A DNA stretch of 64,000 nucleotides from Cyanobacterium sp. HL-69 (GCA_002813895.1 CP024912.1:2046001-2110000), one strand, 5' to 3'. Shown: positions 1 through 8,691, numbered from the stretch's first letter. Made by a program: numbers and translations. The notes: a model not told the origin generated them from the letters alone.

Positions 1-191
1 CTGATGATGAAGTTGATTTGGGTATTACCCATAGTGTGTTTGGTAATCCTAATCGCATGAAAACGGGGGTAGTTAAGTTAAAGTTAGATGAGCAGTGGAA
101 AACAAATCTATCTAAAAAAGATTATTGGAAGGTGACGGGATTATGTTTACCTTTGATGTTGAGGTATGGTTATCCAAAGAAGAATAATTGA
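1..191 (+). CDS. C-terminal fragment of a probable sulfotransferase-family protein
   Basis: An open frame enters from the left edge and stops with TGA at 189-191, leaving about 62 residues. The tail has an H-S-V-F-G-N-P segment, then a W-rich stretch and an ending with L-P-L-M-L-R-Y-G-Y. I recall this pattern from the C-terminus of cyanobacterial P-loop sulfotransferases, where the H-x-x-x-G-N-P segment lies near the PAPS site. No catalytic P-loop is visible because the N-terminal part lies outside the window, so the family call rests on this tail alone. Confidence 0.45.
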   Translation, partial: DDEVDLGITHSVFGNPNRMKTGVVKLKLDEQWKTNLSKKDYWKVTGLCLPLMLRYGYPKKNN

Positions 192-420
192 GAATTGATA
201 ATGAAACTTTAGCATTGCTTAATCAATGTACTGGAATTATGCTAGAAATTGAGACACTAAAATATTATCGCTATTGTTCATTGGTCGTCTCCATGAAAAA
301 TTATATTTAAAATCAGTAACGCTGAAACTTTTACTCCCTCGTCTCTCCTTCTTGCTAAAACCTAATAAAATCCCAATTAGTCCTAGAATAAAAATAGTTT
401 AATAGATTGTGGGTAATGGT

Positions 421-2937
421 ATGGAAACCGCTGAGTTGATGACATGGTTACAAGAGCGCACTGCTATGAATATTTTACCTGATGAGGTGTTAAAGGCGAT
501 CGCCCCTAACCTTACTTTAACTTCTTGGGCAAAAAATGAAACCATCATCGAAGCCAGTCAACCTATTAAAAATGTCTATATTTTAGAAGCAGGGCAAGTA
601 GAAATCAAAGGCACAAAACAAACCTCCTGTTTACTGCCTGGGAGCTTGATAAATCTACGGGAGCTAATTTTGGAACAATCTGCCCAAAATACCATTACCA
701 TCCTCACTGAGGCGAAATTATGGGCAATTCCTGCGGAAAAATTTACCCAGTTGATCAAACAATATCCCGCCATAAGTCAAGCCTTTTCCCAACAACTAGC
801 CCAAGAAATTGCCAACCTCTCTTCCCAATTGGATTTTGAACAGGAAAGAAGAGAGGCACTACGCCCCTACTTGGTAAACAAAGCAAAAAGGGGAATTATC
901 GGCAAAAGCCGTTATGCAGTCAGATTACGGCAGAATGTGAAGACTGCATCGAAAGATCATCAATCGGTGTTGATTTTTGGAGAGCAAGGATTAGAAAAAG
1001 ATAACTTAGCCGCTTTGATTCATTACGGTTCGGGCGATCGCCGTGAGCCTGTTATTAAGGTAGATTGTGCTAAACTTCAGGCCAGTGGAGCAGAAATTTT
1101 TGGTAGGGCGGGGGGTAAACCAGGTTTAATTGAAGCTGTAGGTAAAGGTACTGTAATTTTTAATAACATTCAAGATTTACCCTCAGAATTATTACCTTCT
1201 ATTGTCAAATTATTGGATACTAAAACCTATACTGCTATTAATCGAGGGGAGAATATAACTAATAGGGAAAAAGAATGTTCAGCCCGTTTAATTATTATTG
1301 CTGAAAAGGTTATTCCTGACATTAAAAAACTGATTACTCATAACATAAAAGTACCTCCTTTGAGGGTAAGAAAAAGTGACATCGAGGATCAAGTTAACTA
1401 CTATATCAGTTTAGTTTCCCGCAACAAAAAAATTAATAAACCTCAAATTAGCCCCGAAGCCTTACAACGCTTACAAAGTTACGATTTCCCTAACAATTTA
1501 CGAGAATTACAAAACCTCATTGAAAGGGCGATCGTGCAAATATCAGGTACAAATGAACTAACGGAAGAAATTATTTGGCCATCTCAAAGCAAAAAACGAC
1601 AATTTCGCTTCAACCTTTTAACCGCCTATCCTCGTTTTCGTAACTTCCTTCGTAGTCCGTGGTGGCCTGATCGCATTAACTACGGTTTCACTTTAACAGT
1701 ATTTGCCCTCGTGGTGATCATTTTATTTATGGGGCCCCAAACAAGGGATCAAAACTTTGCTCTCAATTTATTTTGGGCTTGGTGGTGGCCTTTGATTTTA
1801 CTTTCTTTTCCTTTTGTAGGTCGTTTGTGGTGTTCTATATGTCCATTCATGATTTATGGAGAAGTTACCCAGAAATTGACCCAAATTTTATTCCCCAATT
1901 ATGAACTAAAAAAGTGGCCAAGAAAAACGGCGGAAAAATGGGGCGGTTGGTTTTTATTTAGTGGGTTTGCTTTAATTCTACTATGGGAAGAACTTTGGGA
2001 TTTGCCTAATACGGCTTATCTTTCTTCCTGTTTATTGTTATTAATCACGGCGGGTGCGATGATTTGTTCAGCTATATTTGAAAGACGTTTTTGGTGTCGT
2101 TATCTTTGCCCCATCGGGGGAATGAATGGGATGTTTGCTAAGTTGGCAATGACGGAGTTACGCGCGCAACAGGGTACTTGTTCGGCGGAATGTAATACTT
2201 ATCAATGTTATAAGGGGGGCCCAGAAAAAGGAGAGGGGCAGGAAACCAATGGATGTCCTTTATATTCTCACCCTGCCCAAATGCAGGATAACCGAGACTG
2301 TGTTTTGTGTATGACTTGTTTAAAGGCTTGTCCCCATCGTTCGGTTACTTTCAATTTACGTCCTCCTGCGGTGGAGTTGTGGACGACTCACCAACCCCGT
2401 AGTTATGAGGTGGCGTTGTTGTTTTTGCTCCTCAATGCGGTGTTTTTACATCTAACTCCCCAAATTAATGATTATTTTAATTTAGGTTTGGATTTGGATA
2501 ATTTTTGGATTCACGGTTTAAGTGCGATCGCCCTTATCACTATTCCTGTTATTGTTCCTTTAATAGCCCATGGTGTCATTCGTCTAGTTTGTAAACTAAA
2601 TCAAACCCAATCCCGTAGTTTTATCGAACTTGCCTACGGCTATCTACCCTTAGTGTTAACCGTCAGTTTGGCTTACTATTTGCAAATGGGTTTAGGGGAA
2701 GCAGGGCAGGTGTTACCTCTTATTGCCACTACCTTTGGCTTGGATGGCAGTGGTTTACCCGTTTGGGTTGCCCATCCTGCGGTGATTGCTTTTTTACAGG
2801 GAGTAAGTATCATTTTCGGAGTTTTACTAACCATTATTTTGAGTCAAAAAATAGCCCGTCAATCCTTCAAACTTCTTTTACCTCAACACTTATCTAGTGT
2901 TAGTCTGGGAATTGCTTTTTGGTTATTGATTGTTTAA
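421..2937 (+). CDS. cNMP-binding / degenerate sigma-54-type AAA+ / membrane 4Fe-4S polyferredoxin fusion protein
   Basis: A protein of about 840 residues with three parts. Residues 20-135 look like a cyclic-nucleotide-binding (CRP-type) domain. Residues 160-385 follow the sigma-54 activator AAA+ fold, with a G-E-x-G-x-x-K Walker A remnant near 191 and the lid segment F-P-N-N-L-R-E-L-Q-N near 360. Residues 420-840 form a NapH/NosR-like membrane polyferredoxin with C-x-x-x-C-P motifs near 475 and 563 and a C-x2-C-x2-C-x3-C-P cluster near 631-642. The Walker B acidic pair is replaced by N-N and no G-A-F-T-G-A loop is present, so ATP-driven sigma-54 activation is unlikely; known cyanobacteria lack sigma-54. 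A GTG at 409 is an alternative start; neither has a clear Shine-Dalgarno. Role inferred: membrane redox/electron-transfer protein with a sensory front end. Confidence 0.75.
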   Translation: METAELMTWLQERTAMNILPDEVLKAIAPNLTLTSWAKNETIIEASQPIKNVYILEAGQVEIKGTKQTSCLLPGSLINLRELILEQSAQNTITILTEAKLWAIPAEKFTQLIKQYPAISQAFSQQLAQEIANLSSQLDFEQERREALRPYLVNKAKRGIIGKSRYAVRLRQNVKTASKDHQSVLIFGEQGLEKDNLAALIHYGSGDRREPVIKVDCAKLQASGAEIFGRAGGKPGLIEAVGKGTVIFNNIQDLPSELLPSIVKLLDTKTYTAINRGENITNREKECSARLIIIAEKVIPDIKKLITHNIKVPPLRVRKSDIEDQVNYYISLVSRNKKINKPQISPEALQRLQSYDFPNNLRELQNLIERAIVQISGTNELTEEIIWPSQSKKRQFRFNLLTAYPRFRNFLRSPWWPDRINYGFTLTVFALVVIILFMGPQTRDQNFALNLFWAWWWPLILLSFPFVGRLWCSICPFMIYGEVTQKLTQILFPNYELKKWPRKTAEKWGGWFLFSGFALILLWEELWDLPNTAYLSSCLLLLITAGAMICSAIFERRFWCRYLCPIGGMNGMFAKLAMTELRAQQGTCSAECNTYQCYKGGPEKGEGQETNGCPLYSHPAQMQDNRDCVLCMTCLKACPHRSVTFNLRPPAVELWTTHQPRSYEVALLFLLLNAVFLHLTPQINDYFNLGLDLDNFWIHGLSAIALITIPVIVPLIAHGVIRLVCKLNQTQSRSFIELAYGYLPLVLTVSLAYYLQMGLGEAGQVLPLIATTFGLDGSGLPVWVAHPAVIAFLQGVSIIFGVLLTIILSQKIARQSFKLLLPQHLSSVSLGIAFWLLIV

Positions 2938-3084
2938 GGCACTCTGTAAATGTTGGCGAAACTCACGGAGTAGGGCATTCATCATATTTTGATTTCCTTA
3001 CCTTCTGTACTATTATCTCTTTCCGAAAGAATTTCTGTGAGCTACAATTCTAAAGACTATTATAATTATTGGTATTAAAAAAGA

Positions 3085-4476
3085 ATGGCAGAATTAACCC
3101 CTAACCCTAGTTTTAGTTTGACGGTCAAGTTAGAATTATTAAACAGGGCTGGTACTTTAGCAAAAGTTACCCAAGCTATTGCGGATGTGGGCGGTAGTTT
3201 GGGAGAAGTATTATTAATCGAACGTAGCTTAAAGATTACTAAAAGAGAATTACATATCGACGCTTCTAGCACCGAACACGCAGAGAGAATTGTTCAAGCG
3301 ATTAAAAGTATTCCTGAAATTAAAGTATTACATATTAGCGATCGCACCTTCGACATCCACCGAGGCGGTAAAATCCATATCCAAAACCGTATCCATATTT
3401 CCTCCTCCTCCGACTTAGCCATGGCATACACCCCCGGGGTAGGGCGCATTTGTCGGGCGATCGCCGATAACCCTGAAAATGTTTTCTCCTTGACCATTAA
3501 AAGCAACGCCATTGCCATTGTTACCGATGGTTCAGCGGTTTTGGGGTTAGGAAACCTAGGCCCTGAGGCGGCTCTGCCAGTGATGGAAGGGAAAGCCATG
3601 TTATTTAAAGAATTTGCCAACATCGATGCCTTTCCCGTGTGTCTCAATACTCAGGATGTGGAAGAAATCATCCAAACCGTTAAAAATATGATGCCCGTAT
3701 TTGGGGGGGTAAACCTCGAAGACATCGCCGCCCCCCGTTGTTTTGAAATTGAGAGAAGATTACAAGAGGAATTAGATTTTCCCATCTTCCATGATGATCA
3801 ACATGGTACAGCCATTGTTAGTATTGCGGCGCTGATTAACGCCCTCAAATTGGTTAAAAAGGAAATCAGTGATATTAAAGTAGTTATCAACGGTGCAGGG
3901 GCTGCAGGCATTGCGATCGCCCGTTTACTCCAAAAAGCAGAATGCCATGGCATCGTCCTGTGTGACTCGAAGGGTATTATCAGTAAAGATAGAGAAAACT
4001 TGACCCCCGAAAAACAATCTTTAGCGGTAGAAGAAAAAGGAAGCCTCAAAGATGCCCTCGTGGGTGCCGATGTATTTATTGGGGTAAGTGCACCCAAAGT
4101 GGTAACTAGGGATATGATTCGCAGTATGGCAAAAGATCCCATTGTCTTCGCCATGGCAAATCCCATTCCCGAAATTCAACCCGAATTAATCCAAGATGAT
4201 GCGGCGGTAATTGCCACAGGCAGAAGTGATTATCCTAACCAGATTAACAACGTGTTGGCATTCCCCGGCCTTTTCCGTGGGGCTTTAGATTGTCGTGCCA
4301 AAACCCTCACCACCGAGATGTATTTACAGGCCGCAAAGGCGATCGCCTCTTTAGTACCACCGACGGTATTAGACAAAGAACACATCATTCCTTCCGTGTT
4401 TGACGAGCGTATTGTTCCCACAGTGGCAGCCGCCGTCCAACAGGCCGCCCGTGAAGCAGGAGTCGCTAGACTATAA
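3085..4476 (+). CDS. NAD(P)-dependent malic enzyme with N-terminal ACT domain
   Basis: Oxidative decarboxylation of malate to pyruvate, linking the C4 acid pool to pyruvate and reducing power in the cytoplasm. Residues 8-85 form an ACT regulatory domain. The malic domain shows Y-T-P-G-V-G near 115, the K-S-N-A-I-A-I-V-T-D-G segment near 139 and H-D-D-Q-H-G-T-A at 236-243. A Rossmann fold has G-A-G-A-A-G at 270-275. The 463-residue length suits the short bacterial form with an added ACT domain. The ACT domain suggests allosteric control by an amino acid, which is inference. It stands alone, with no overlapping neighbour. Confidence 0.93.
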   Translation: MAELTPNPSFSLTVKLELLNRAGTLAKVTQAIADVGGSLGEVLLIERSLKITKRELHIDASSTEHAERIVQAIKSIPEIKVLHISDRTFDIHRGGKIHIQNRIHISSSSDLAMAYTPGVGRICRAIADNPENVFSLTIKSNAIAIVTDGSAVLGLGNLGPEAALPVMEGKAMLFKEFANIDAFPVCLNTQDVEEIIQTVKNMMPVFGGVNLEDIAAPRCFEIERRLQEELDFPIFHDDQHGTAIVSIAALINALKLVKKEISDIKVVINGAGAAGIAIARLLQKAECHGIVLCDSKGIISKDRENLTPEKQSLAVEEKGSLKDALVGADVFIGVSAPKVVTRDMIRSMAKDPIVFAMANPIPEIQPELIQDDAAVIATGRSDYPNQINNVLAFPGLFRGALDCRAKTLTTEMYLQAAKAIASLVPPTVLDKEHIIPSVFDERIVPTVAAAVQQAAREAGVARL

Positions 4477-4510
4477 ATTTTTAAGTAGTATGACCAAAAA
4501 ATCCTCTGAC

Positions 4511-4541
4511 TGTTCCCTATTCCCCGTTCCCTGTTCCCGCC
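4511..4541. repeat. Short tandem heptamer-like repeat (STRR type)
   Basis: A run of near-repeats of TTCCC-T/G-N lies between the malic enzyme gene and rpsN. Its complement reads as G-G-G-A-A-C/T units. Related runs occur at 13514-13542 and 28204-28220 in the opposite orientation. Short tandemly repeated sequences of this kind are known in intergenic regions of many cyanobacteria. Confidence 0.6.
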
Positions 4542-4603
4542 CTCATGAAACAATTTTAGAATCAATCACCCCTGCCACTGACAGAGGACAGTAAAATCGG
4601 TTA

Positions 4604-4612
4604 TGATATAAT
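4604..4612 (+). promoter_or_regulatory. Extended -10 promoter element of rpsN
   Basis: TG-A-TATAAT gives a perfect extended -10 hexamer at 4607-4612, 31 bases before the rpsN start. No strong -35 is visible at the usual spacing, which fits an extended -10 promoter. Confidence 0.55.
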
Positions 4613-4642
4613 TTGCTGTGTTTATACGAAAAAATAATTTAA

Positions 4643-4945
4643 ATGGCTAAAAAATCTATGATTGCACGGGAAGCAAAACGTGCAAAACTAATTGCAAAAT
4701 ATGCTGACAAAAGGGCTGAACTAAAAGAGCAATTCAAACAAGCTCAAGATCCCTTAGAAAAATTAGAAATTCACCGTCAACTACAACAATTACCCCTCAA
4801 CAGTTCCCCCGTACGTCAACGCAACCGTTGTTGGGTTACTGGAAGACCTAGAGGCTATTACAGTGACTTTGGTTTATCTCGTAATGTTCTCAGAGAATGG
4901 GCTCACAAAGGTTTATTGCCCGGGGTTGTTAAATCTAGTTGGTAA
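4643..4945 (+). CDS. rpsN: 30S ribosomal protein S14
   Basis: A 100-residue S14, component of the head of the small ribosomal subunit. The C-terminal half has the family signature [11 protein letters not shown] and [11 protein letters not shown], ending K-S-S-W. The length and the absence of a four-cysteine zinc site mark the long zinc-free form usual in cyanobacteria. The gene is isolated from the ribosomal protein clusters, has its own extended -10 promoter and is followed at once by a strong terminator hairpin, so it is probably monocistronic. Confidence 0.96.
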   Translation: MAKKSMIAREAKRAKLIAKYADKRAELKEQFKQAQDPLEKLEIHRQLQQLPLNSSPVRQRNRCWVTGRPRGYYSDFGLSRNVLREWAHKGLLPGVVKSSW

Positions 4946-4959
4946 AAAGGGTTTCTTCA

Positions 4960-4990
4960 GGGGCAAAGGTTTATTCCTTGCCCTTTTTTT
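4960..4990 (+). terminator. Rho-independent terminator of rpsN
   Basis: GGGGCAAAGG and CCTTGCCC pair around a short A/T loop with a one-base bulge, followed by a run of eight T residues. It lies 15 bases after the rpsN stop. Confidence 0.8.
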
Positions 4991-5298
4991 TATGTCGTTG
5001 ATTCGTTTTCCACGGTAATTGTTGTTTGTTCTTCTTCGGCGGTAGAACAATAGGCATAAACGTAACTCAACATTGTATTCCAGATGGCGATAGAGATAAT
5101 AGCGAGAATGAGCAAGGGAAATTCTCGGGGAATCTGAAATAATAATCCTACAATAATTAAAATTGAGCCTAAACTATCAGAAACCGTGAGATTGTGGATT
5201 TTATATAATACTGTCCTTGATGATAGTAAGGATGATGTACCCCAAAACCAGAAAAATATACCAATGGTAATAAAAAAATAAGTGAATATATCAGTCAT
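4990..5298 (-). CDS. MrpG/MnhG-like subunit of a monovalent cation/proton antiporter
   Basis: A 102-residue protein with three predicted membrane segments (about 5-25, 40-58 and 62-85) and a short acidic, polar tail. The pattern of a first helix, then S-R-T-V-L-Y-K-I-H-N, then a helix with D-S-L-G-S-I-L-I-I-V-G matches the MrpG/PhaG subunit, where an R-x-H segment precedes the second helix. Mrp complexes exchange Na+ or K+ for protons at the plasma membrane and are built from six or seven subunits. No other Mrp subunit lies beside it here, so it depends on partners elsewhere. The assignment rests on pattern only. Confidence 0.65.
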   Translation of the reverse strand: MTDIFTYFFITIGIFFWFWGTSSLLSSRTVLYKIHNLTVSDSLGSILIIVGLLFQIPREFPLLILAIISIAIWNTMLSYVYAYCSTAEEEQTTITVENESTT

Positions 5299-5397
5299 AG
5301 ATTTGTTTTGTGTCCTCGAGATTTCCTTTTCAAGTTATGATCGATGGTATGGAAGGAGTCTATTCCTTGTCATTATATTTTAAGTTTATTTTTGATC

Positions 5398-5949
5398 ATG
5401 TGGAAATCCATTTTGAAGAGCAATGTAATTGTTGCTTTAATTTTTTCGGTGTGTTTATGGTTGGGGTTTTCTAGTCCTGCTCTAGCTTTGGGGGGAGTTC
5501 AACCCACTTTAAATGAACCTGCCCCAGAATTCTCTCTCCCTAGCAATGGTGAAGATATAGAGGTTTCTTTAAATGATTTTCGGGGTAAGTGGGTAGTGGT
5601 TTACTTTTATCCCCAAGATTTTACCCCCGGTTGTACCCTTGAAGCGCAAAGATTTCAACGAGATTTAGCCGAATATGAGAAAAGAAACACTCAAATTGTG
5701 GGTATCAGTGTAGATGATGTTCAATCCCATGAGGATTTTTGTGATTCGGAAGGTTTAAAGTTTCCTTTGTTGGCGGATACCGATGGGAAAGTTAGTAAAG
5801 CCTATGGCTCTTGGTTGAGTGGTCGTTCTTTACGTCATACTTATATTATAAATCCTGAAGGGGTTTTGGTTGCCAAGTTTTTGGGGGTGCGTCCTGTGAT
5901 TCATAGTCAGGAGGTTTTGGCTACCCTTGATGAGCTACAAGTTAATTAA
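5398..5949 (+). CDS. Lumen/periplasm-targeted peroxiredoxin of the Bcp/PrxQ type
   Basis: Thiol peroxidase that reduces hydrogen peroxide and organic peroxides. An N-terminal hydrophobic signal (about 8-30, ending S-P-A-L-A-L) indicates export to the thylakoid lumen or periplasm. The peroxidatic cysteine lies in D-F-T-P-G-C-T-L-E-A. The cysteine five residues later that resolves many PrxQ proteins is replaced by Gln; the only other mature cysteine is in D-F-C-D-S-E-G. I chose ATG 5398 because the frame can be extended to 5344 but the signal peptide starts cleanly here. The next gene begins ten bases after the stop, suggesting co-transcription. Confidence 0.87.
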   Translation: MWKSILKSNVIVALIFSVCLWLGFSSPALALGGVQPTLNEPAPEFSLPSNGEDIEVSLNDFRGKWVVVYFYPQDFTPGCTLEAQRFQRDLAEYEKRNTQIVGISVDDVQSHEDFCDSEGLKFPLLADTDGKVSKAYGSWLSGRSLRHTYIINPEGVLVAKFLGVRPVIHSQEVLATLDELQVN

Positions 5950-5958
5950 GGAGTTGTG

Positions 5959-6213
5959 ATGAAATTACCAAAACTTAGTCAGGGGGATATTGATAGGATT
6001 GTAGAAATGGCTTGGGAGGATAGAACTACCTTTGATGCCATTGAGTTACAGTTTGGTTTGTCGGAAAAGCAGGTGATTGCTTTGATGAGAAAGGAAATGA
6101 AAAGTTCTAGTTTTAAGATGTGGCGCAAACGGGTTTCTGGTAGGAAAACAAAGCATCTCAAGAAAAGAGATTTTCTGGTAACTCGGTTTAAGTCTGATAA
6201 TCAAAAAACTTAG
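5959..6213 (+). CDS. TIGR03643/DUF2805-type small protein
   Basis: An 84-residue basic protein. The N-terminal half (I-V-E-M-A-W-E-D-R-T-T-F-D-A-I then a helix-turn-helix-like segment) matches the conserved family named TIGR03643, whose function is unknown. AAGGAG at 5948-5953 sits five bases before ATG 5959; a GTG at 5956 is too close to it. The RBS overlaps the stop of the peroxiredoxin gene, so the two are probably one transcript. The C-terminal tail is rich in Lys and Arg. A nucleic-acid-binding role is possible but not shown. Confidence 0.75.
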   Translation: MKLPKLSQGDIDRIVEMAWEDRTTFDAIELQFGLSEKQVIALMRKEMKSSSFKMWRKRVSGRKTKHLKKRDFLVTRFKSDNQKT

Positions 6214-6229
6214 TTTTAATTTAGTTAGA

Positions 6230-6265
6230 GGCGTGATCCCGCAGGGATCTGCTCCGCAGTACGCC
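6230..6265. repeat. Cloverleaf palindromic repeat element, copy 1
   Basis: Outer arms GGCGT/ACGCC enclose two small hairpins: ATCCC-gca-GGGAT and CTGC-tcc-GCAG. The whole 36-base unit would fold as a three-way junction. A relative lies in reverse orientation at 44679-44710 inside the LCP gene. The element sits between the TIGR03643-type gene and ribE and could act on mRNA ends, but no run of T follows. Confidence 0.75.
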
Positions 6266-6344
6266 AAGGGGTAAGATTTGCCCTTCTTTTTTTGTGATAC
6301 AGTTAGGGAAAATAACCAGCTATTTCGCATAAACTAATTTAAGA

Positions 6345-7034
6345 GTGTTTACAGGATTAATACAAGGTACAGGGAAAGTTAAATCTTTAGGTAATGATTT
6401 ATATGCGATCGCCATTGACCGAAAAAACAACCAAAAAATTACCCACGACTTAGAATTAGGAGACAGTGTCGCCGTGGACGGAGTTTGTCTTACCGTCGAA
6501 AAAATTACTAAAGATGGCTTTGTTGCCACCGCCTCCCCCGAAACCCTCCAAAGGACAACCCTAGCCAGAAGTACCCAAAATCAAAGCCCCGTAAACCTAG
6601 AAACCTCCCTGAGAGTAGGTAGTAAAATCGGAGGACATTTTGTTAGTGGTCATGTGGACGGTATTGGCTGCCTAACAGAATCAAAGCAAACCCAACAAGC
6701 TTGGGAAATGACCTTTTCTAGCCCCCCCACCCTTAAAGTTGAGTGGGAAAAATATCTCGCCCCCTATATCGTGTCAAAAGCTAGTATTGCGGTTAACGGT
6801 ATCAGCCTTACCATTGCCGAGTGTGATAGCGATGGTAGTTGCTTTAAAGTGGCAGTAATACCCGTTACCTATGCTGATACAAACCTCGCTCAATTAAAAA
6901 TAGGTGATTGGGTAAACCTAGAAAGCGACATTCTCGGTAAATATGTTGATAGACTAATTAGTCATCGTCTTGGAAAACAACCCATACAAGCAGACATCAC
7001 CCTAGATTTTTTAGCCCAGCATGGATATGGATAA
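6345..7034 (+). CDS. ribE: Riboflavin synthase (alpha chain)
   Basis: Dismutates two 6,7-dimethyl-8-ribityllumazine molecules to riboflavin and the pyrimidinedione, the last step of vitamin B2 synthesis. The protein has the two lumazine-binding repeats: M-F-T-G-L-I-Q-G at the start and a second barrel from about residue 100. G-H-F-V-S-G-H-V-D-G near 97 is the usual substrate-binding motif. The start is GTG at 6345; no upstream ATG fits, and the M-F-T-G start is near invariant in the family. It converges tail-to-tail with cobQ, the two stop codons touching. Confidence 0.95.
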   Translation: MFTGLIQGTGKVKSLGNDLYAIAIDRKNNQKITHDLELGDSVAVDGVCLTVEKITKDGFVATASPETLQRTTLARSTQNQSPVNLETSLRVGSKIGGHFVSGHVDGIGCLTESKQTQQAWEMTFSSPPTLKVEWEKYLAPYIVSKASIAVNGISLTIAECDSDGSCFKVAVIPVTYADTNLAQLKIGDWVNLESDILGKYVDRLISHRLGKQPIQADITLDFLAQHGYG

Positions 7035-8516
7035 TTAATAAAAACTACTCAAATCTAAATACTTCTCCATATAATCCGCCAACGTATCAATTAACTCCTC
7101 CCTATGCTGACGATAATTAGATATTCCCGTGGGCAAAGATGGTAAACCTCGCTTATGGCGCAGATGATTTAACCACGAGCGCCTCCAGGCACCATTATCA
7201 AAAATACCATGGAGATAACAACCCCACACCGACAAACTTTCATTAACCAGCCCTAAACTAGGATCATCAAATAAAGACATACATTTGATTTTACGTTTTT
7301 TCACCAAAGGAGTAACCAACTCTGTATAACCCTGATGAATTTCATAACCATCCACAGGAAAACCACCTTGAGGATAATTGGCTGATATTTCCCGTTGACG
7401 GGTAATTTTTTCAGGTTTGAGGGTAGTTTCAATGGGTAACAAGTCAATACCTTCTGTTTCGGGAGAAATACTCTCAAAATTTTCAGGATCTAAAATTCGA
7501 TGTCCTAGCATTTGATAACCACCACAAATGCCAAATACTGTGCCTCCTGCTTTTTCATATTCCAGAATTCTTTGTTTCATTCCCGTTTTTTCTAATACCA
7601 TCAAATCAGCAATGGTGGCTTGAGTCCCTGGAATTATTACCGCATCGGGAAACCCTATGTCCTCATGGGGTTCTATGTACTCTATTAAAACATGATCTTC
7701 TGCTTCGAGGGGATCAAAATCAGTAAAATTGTAAATTTTCGGTAACTTGATAATTTTTATGTGTAAATAGTGATGACCTTTACCATGGGTGCGTTTTAAT
7801 AATTGGAAAGAGTCTTGAGAAAGAGACTCCGTATCAAACCAAGGCACTACCCCCAAAATTGGTATGCCCGTATATTCCTCTAGCCATTCAATGCCAGAAT
7901 GGAGGATAGACTTATCTCCCCGAAACTTATTAATCACAATTCCTTTAACTAAAGCTCTTTCTTGGGGTTCAAGGAGTGCTAAAGTTCCTACTATATGGGC
8001 AAAAACTCCCCCTCTTTCAATGTCTGCCACCAAAATAGTATCGGCATTAAGATGGGTTGCAATCTTCATGTTAGCTAAATCTTGATGTTTCAGGTTAATT
8101 TCTGCGGGGCTACCTACCCCTTCACAAATAACAAGATTAAATTCCTGTCCGAGGGTTGATAAAGACTCTTTGATAATTTCCCAACCTTGCTCAAAGTATT
8201 TTTGATAATATTCTTGGGCATGGGCTACTCCTACCAAATGACCTTGAAAAAGCACTTGGGATGTCATTTCTCCATGGGGTTTTAGGAGTACAGGATTCAT
8301 CTCTACCCTGGGAGTTGTTTTAGCCGCCCATGCTTGAAAGGCTTGAGGATAGCCGATTTCTCCCCCACTGCTGGTGAGGTAGCCATCGGACGCCATATTT
8401 TCTCCTTTAAAGGGAGTTACTAACCATCCTTTACGCCAAAAAAGACGACATAGCGCAGCCACAAGGGTTGATTTTCCTGCGTGGGATGTGGTACCCACAA
8501 CCATAATTGCTTTCAT
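7035..8516 (-). CDS. cobQ: Cobyric acid synthase
   Basis: Glutamine- and ATP-dependent amidation of adenosylcobyrinic acid a,c-diamide to cobyric acid, in cobalamin (or pseudocobalamin) synthesis. The N-terminal P-loop-like amidotransferase domain begins V-G-T-T-S-H-A-G-K-S-T and has F-K-G-E-N-M-A near 37. The C-terminal class I glutaminase domain carries the nucleophile in F-G-I-C-G-G-Y-Q-M-L-G and the partner His in C-Y-L-H-G-I-F. Length 493 is normal. No other cob gene is adjacent, as is common in cyanobacteria, and I see no cobalamin riboswitch upstream. Confidence 0.96.
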   Translation of the reverse strand: MKAIMVVGTTSHAGKSTLVAALCRLFWRKGWLVTPFKGENMASDGYLTSSGGEIGYPQAFQAWAAKTTPRVEMNPVLLKPHGEMTSQVLFQGHLVGVAHAQEYYQKYFEQGWEIIKESLSTLGQEFNLVICEGVGSPAEINLKHQDLANMKIATHLNADTILVADIERGGVFAHIVGTLALLEPQERALVKGIVINKFRGDKSILHSGIEWLEEYTGIPILGVVPWFDTESLSQDSFQLLKRTHGKGHHYLHIKIIKLPKIYNFTDFDPLEAEDHVLIEYIEPHEDIGFPDAVIIPGTQATIADLMVLEKTGMKQRILEYEKAGGTVFGICGGYQMLGHRILDPENFESISPETEGIDLLPIETTLKPEKITRQREISANYPQGGFPVDGYEIHQGYTELVTPLVKKRKIKCMSLFDDPSLGLVNESLSVWGCYLHGIFDNGAWRRSWLNHLRHKRGLPSLPTGISNYRQHREELIDTLADYMEKYLDLSSFY

Positions 8517-8623
8517 TTATTTATTTTAGTTGTTGGGAAAAATATCGTCGTTGGGTTAAGTTGTTTAATTGTTATTTTGCATTAATATTGCTTTATAGCT
8601 TACCCTATCCAATTAATAAATTA

Positions 8624-8664
8624 ACAAAAAAAACAGCCCCTTTTCACTAATGAAAGAGGCTTTG
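8624..8664 (-). terminator. Terminator downstream of the pentapeptide-repeat gene
   Basis: On the minus strand, AGCCTCTTTCA and TGAAAAGGGGCT form a long stem with a four-base loop, then G and a run of eight T residues. It follows the stop of the pentapeptide gene by about 30 bases. Confidence 0.75.
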
Positions 8665-8691
8665 CTTTAGGTAAATTTTAATCATAGTTTT

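Noticed and set aside
192-408. Minus-strand frame with a hydrophobic start resembling I-L-G-L-I-G-I-L-L-G-F
   Set aside because: No usable start codon at its 5' end; might be a gene remnant but cannot be supported.
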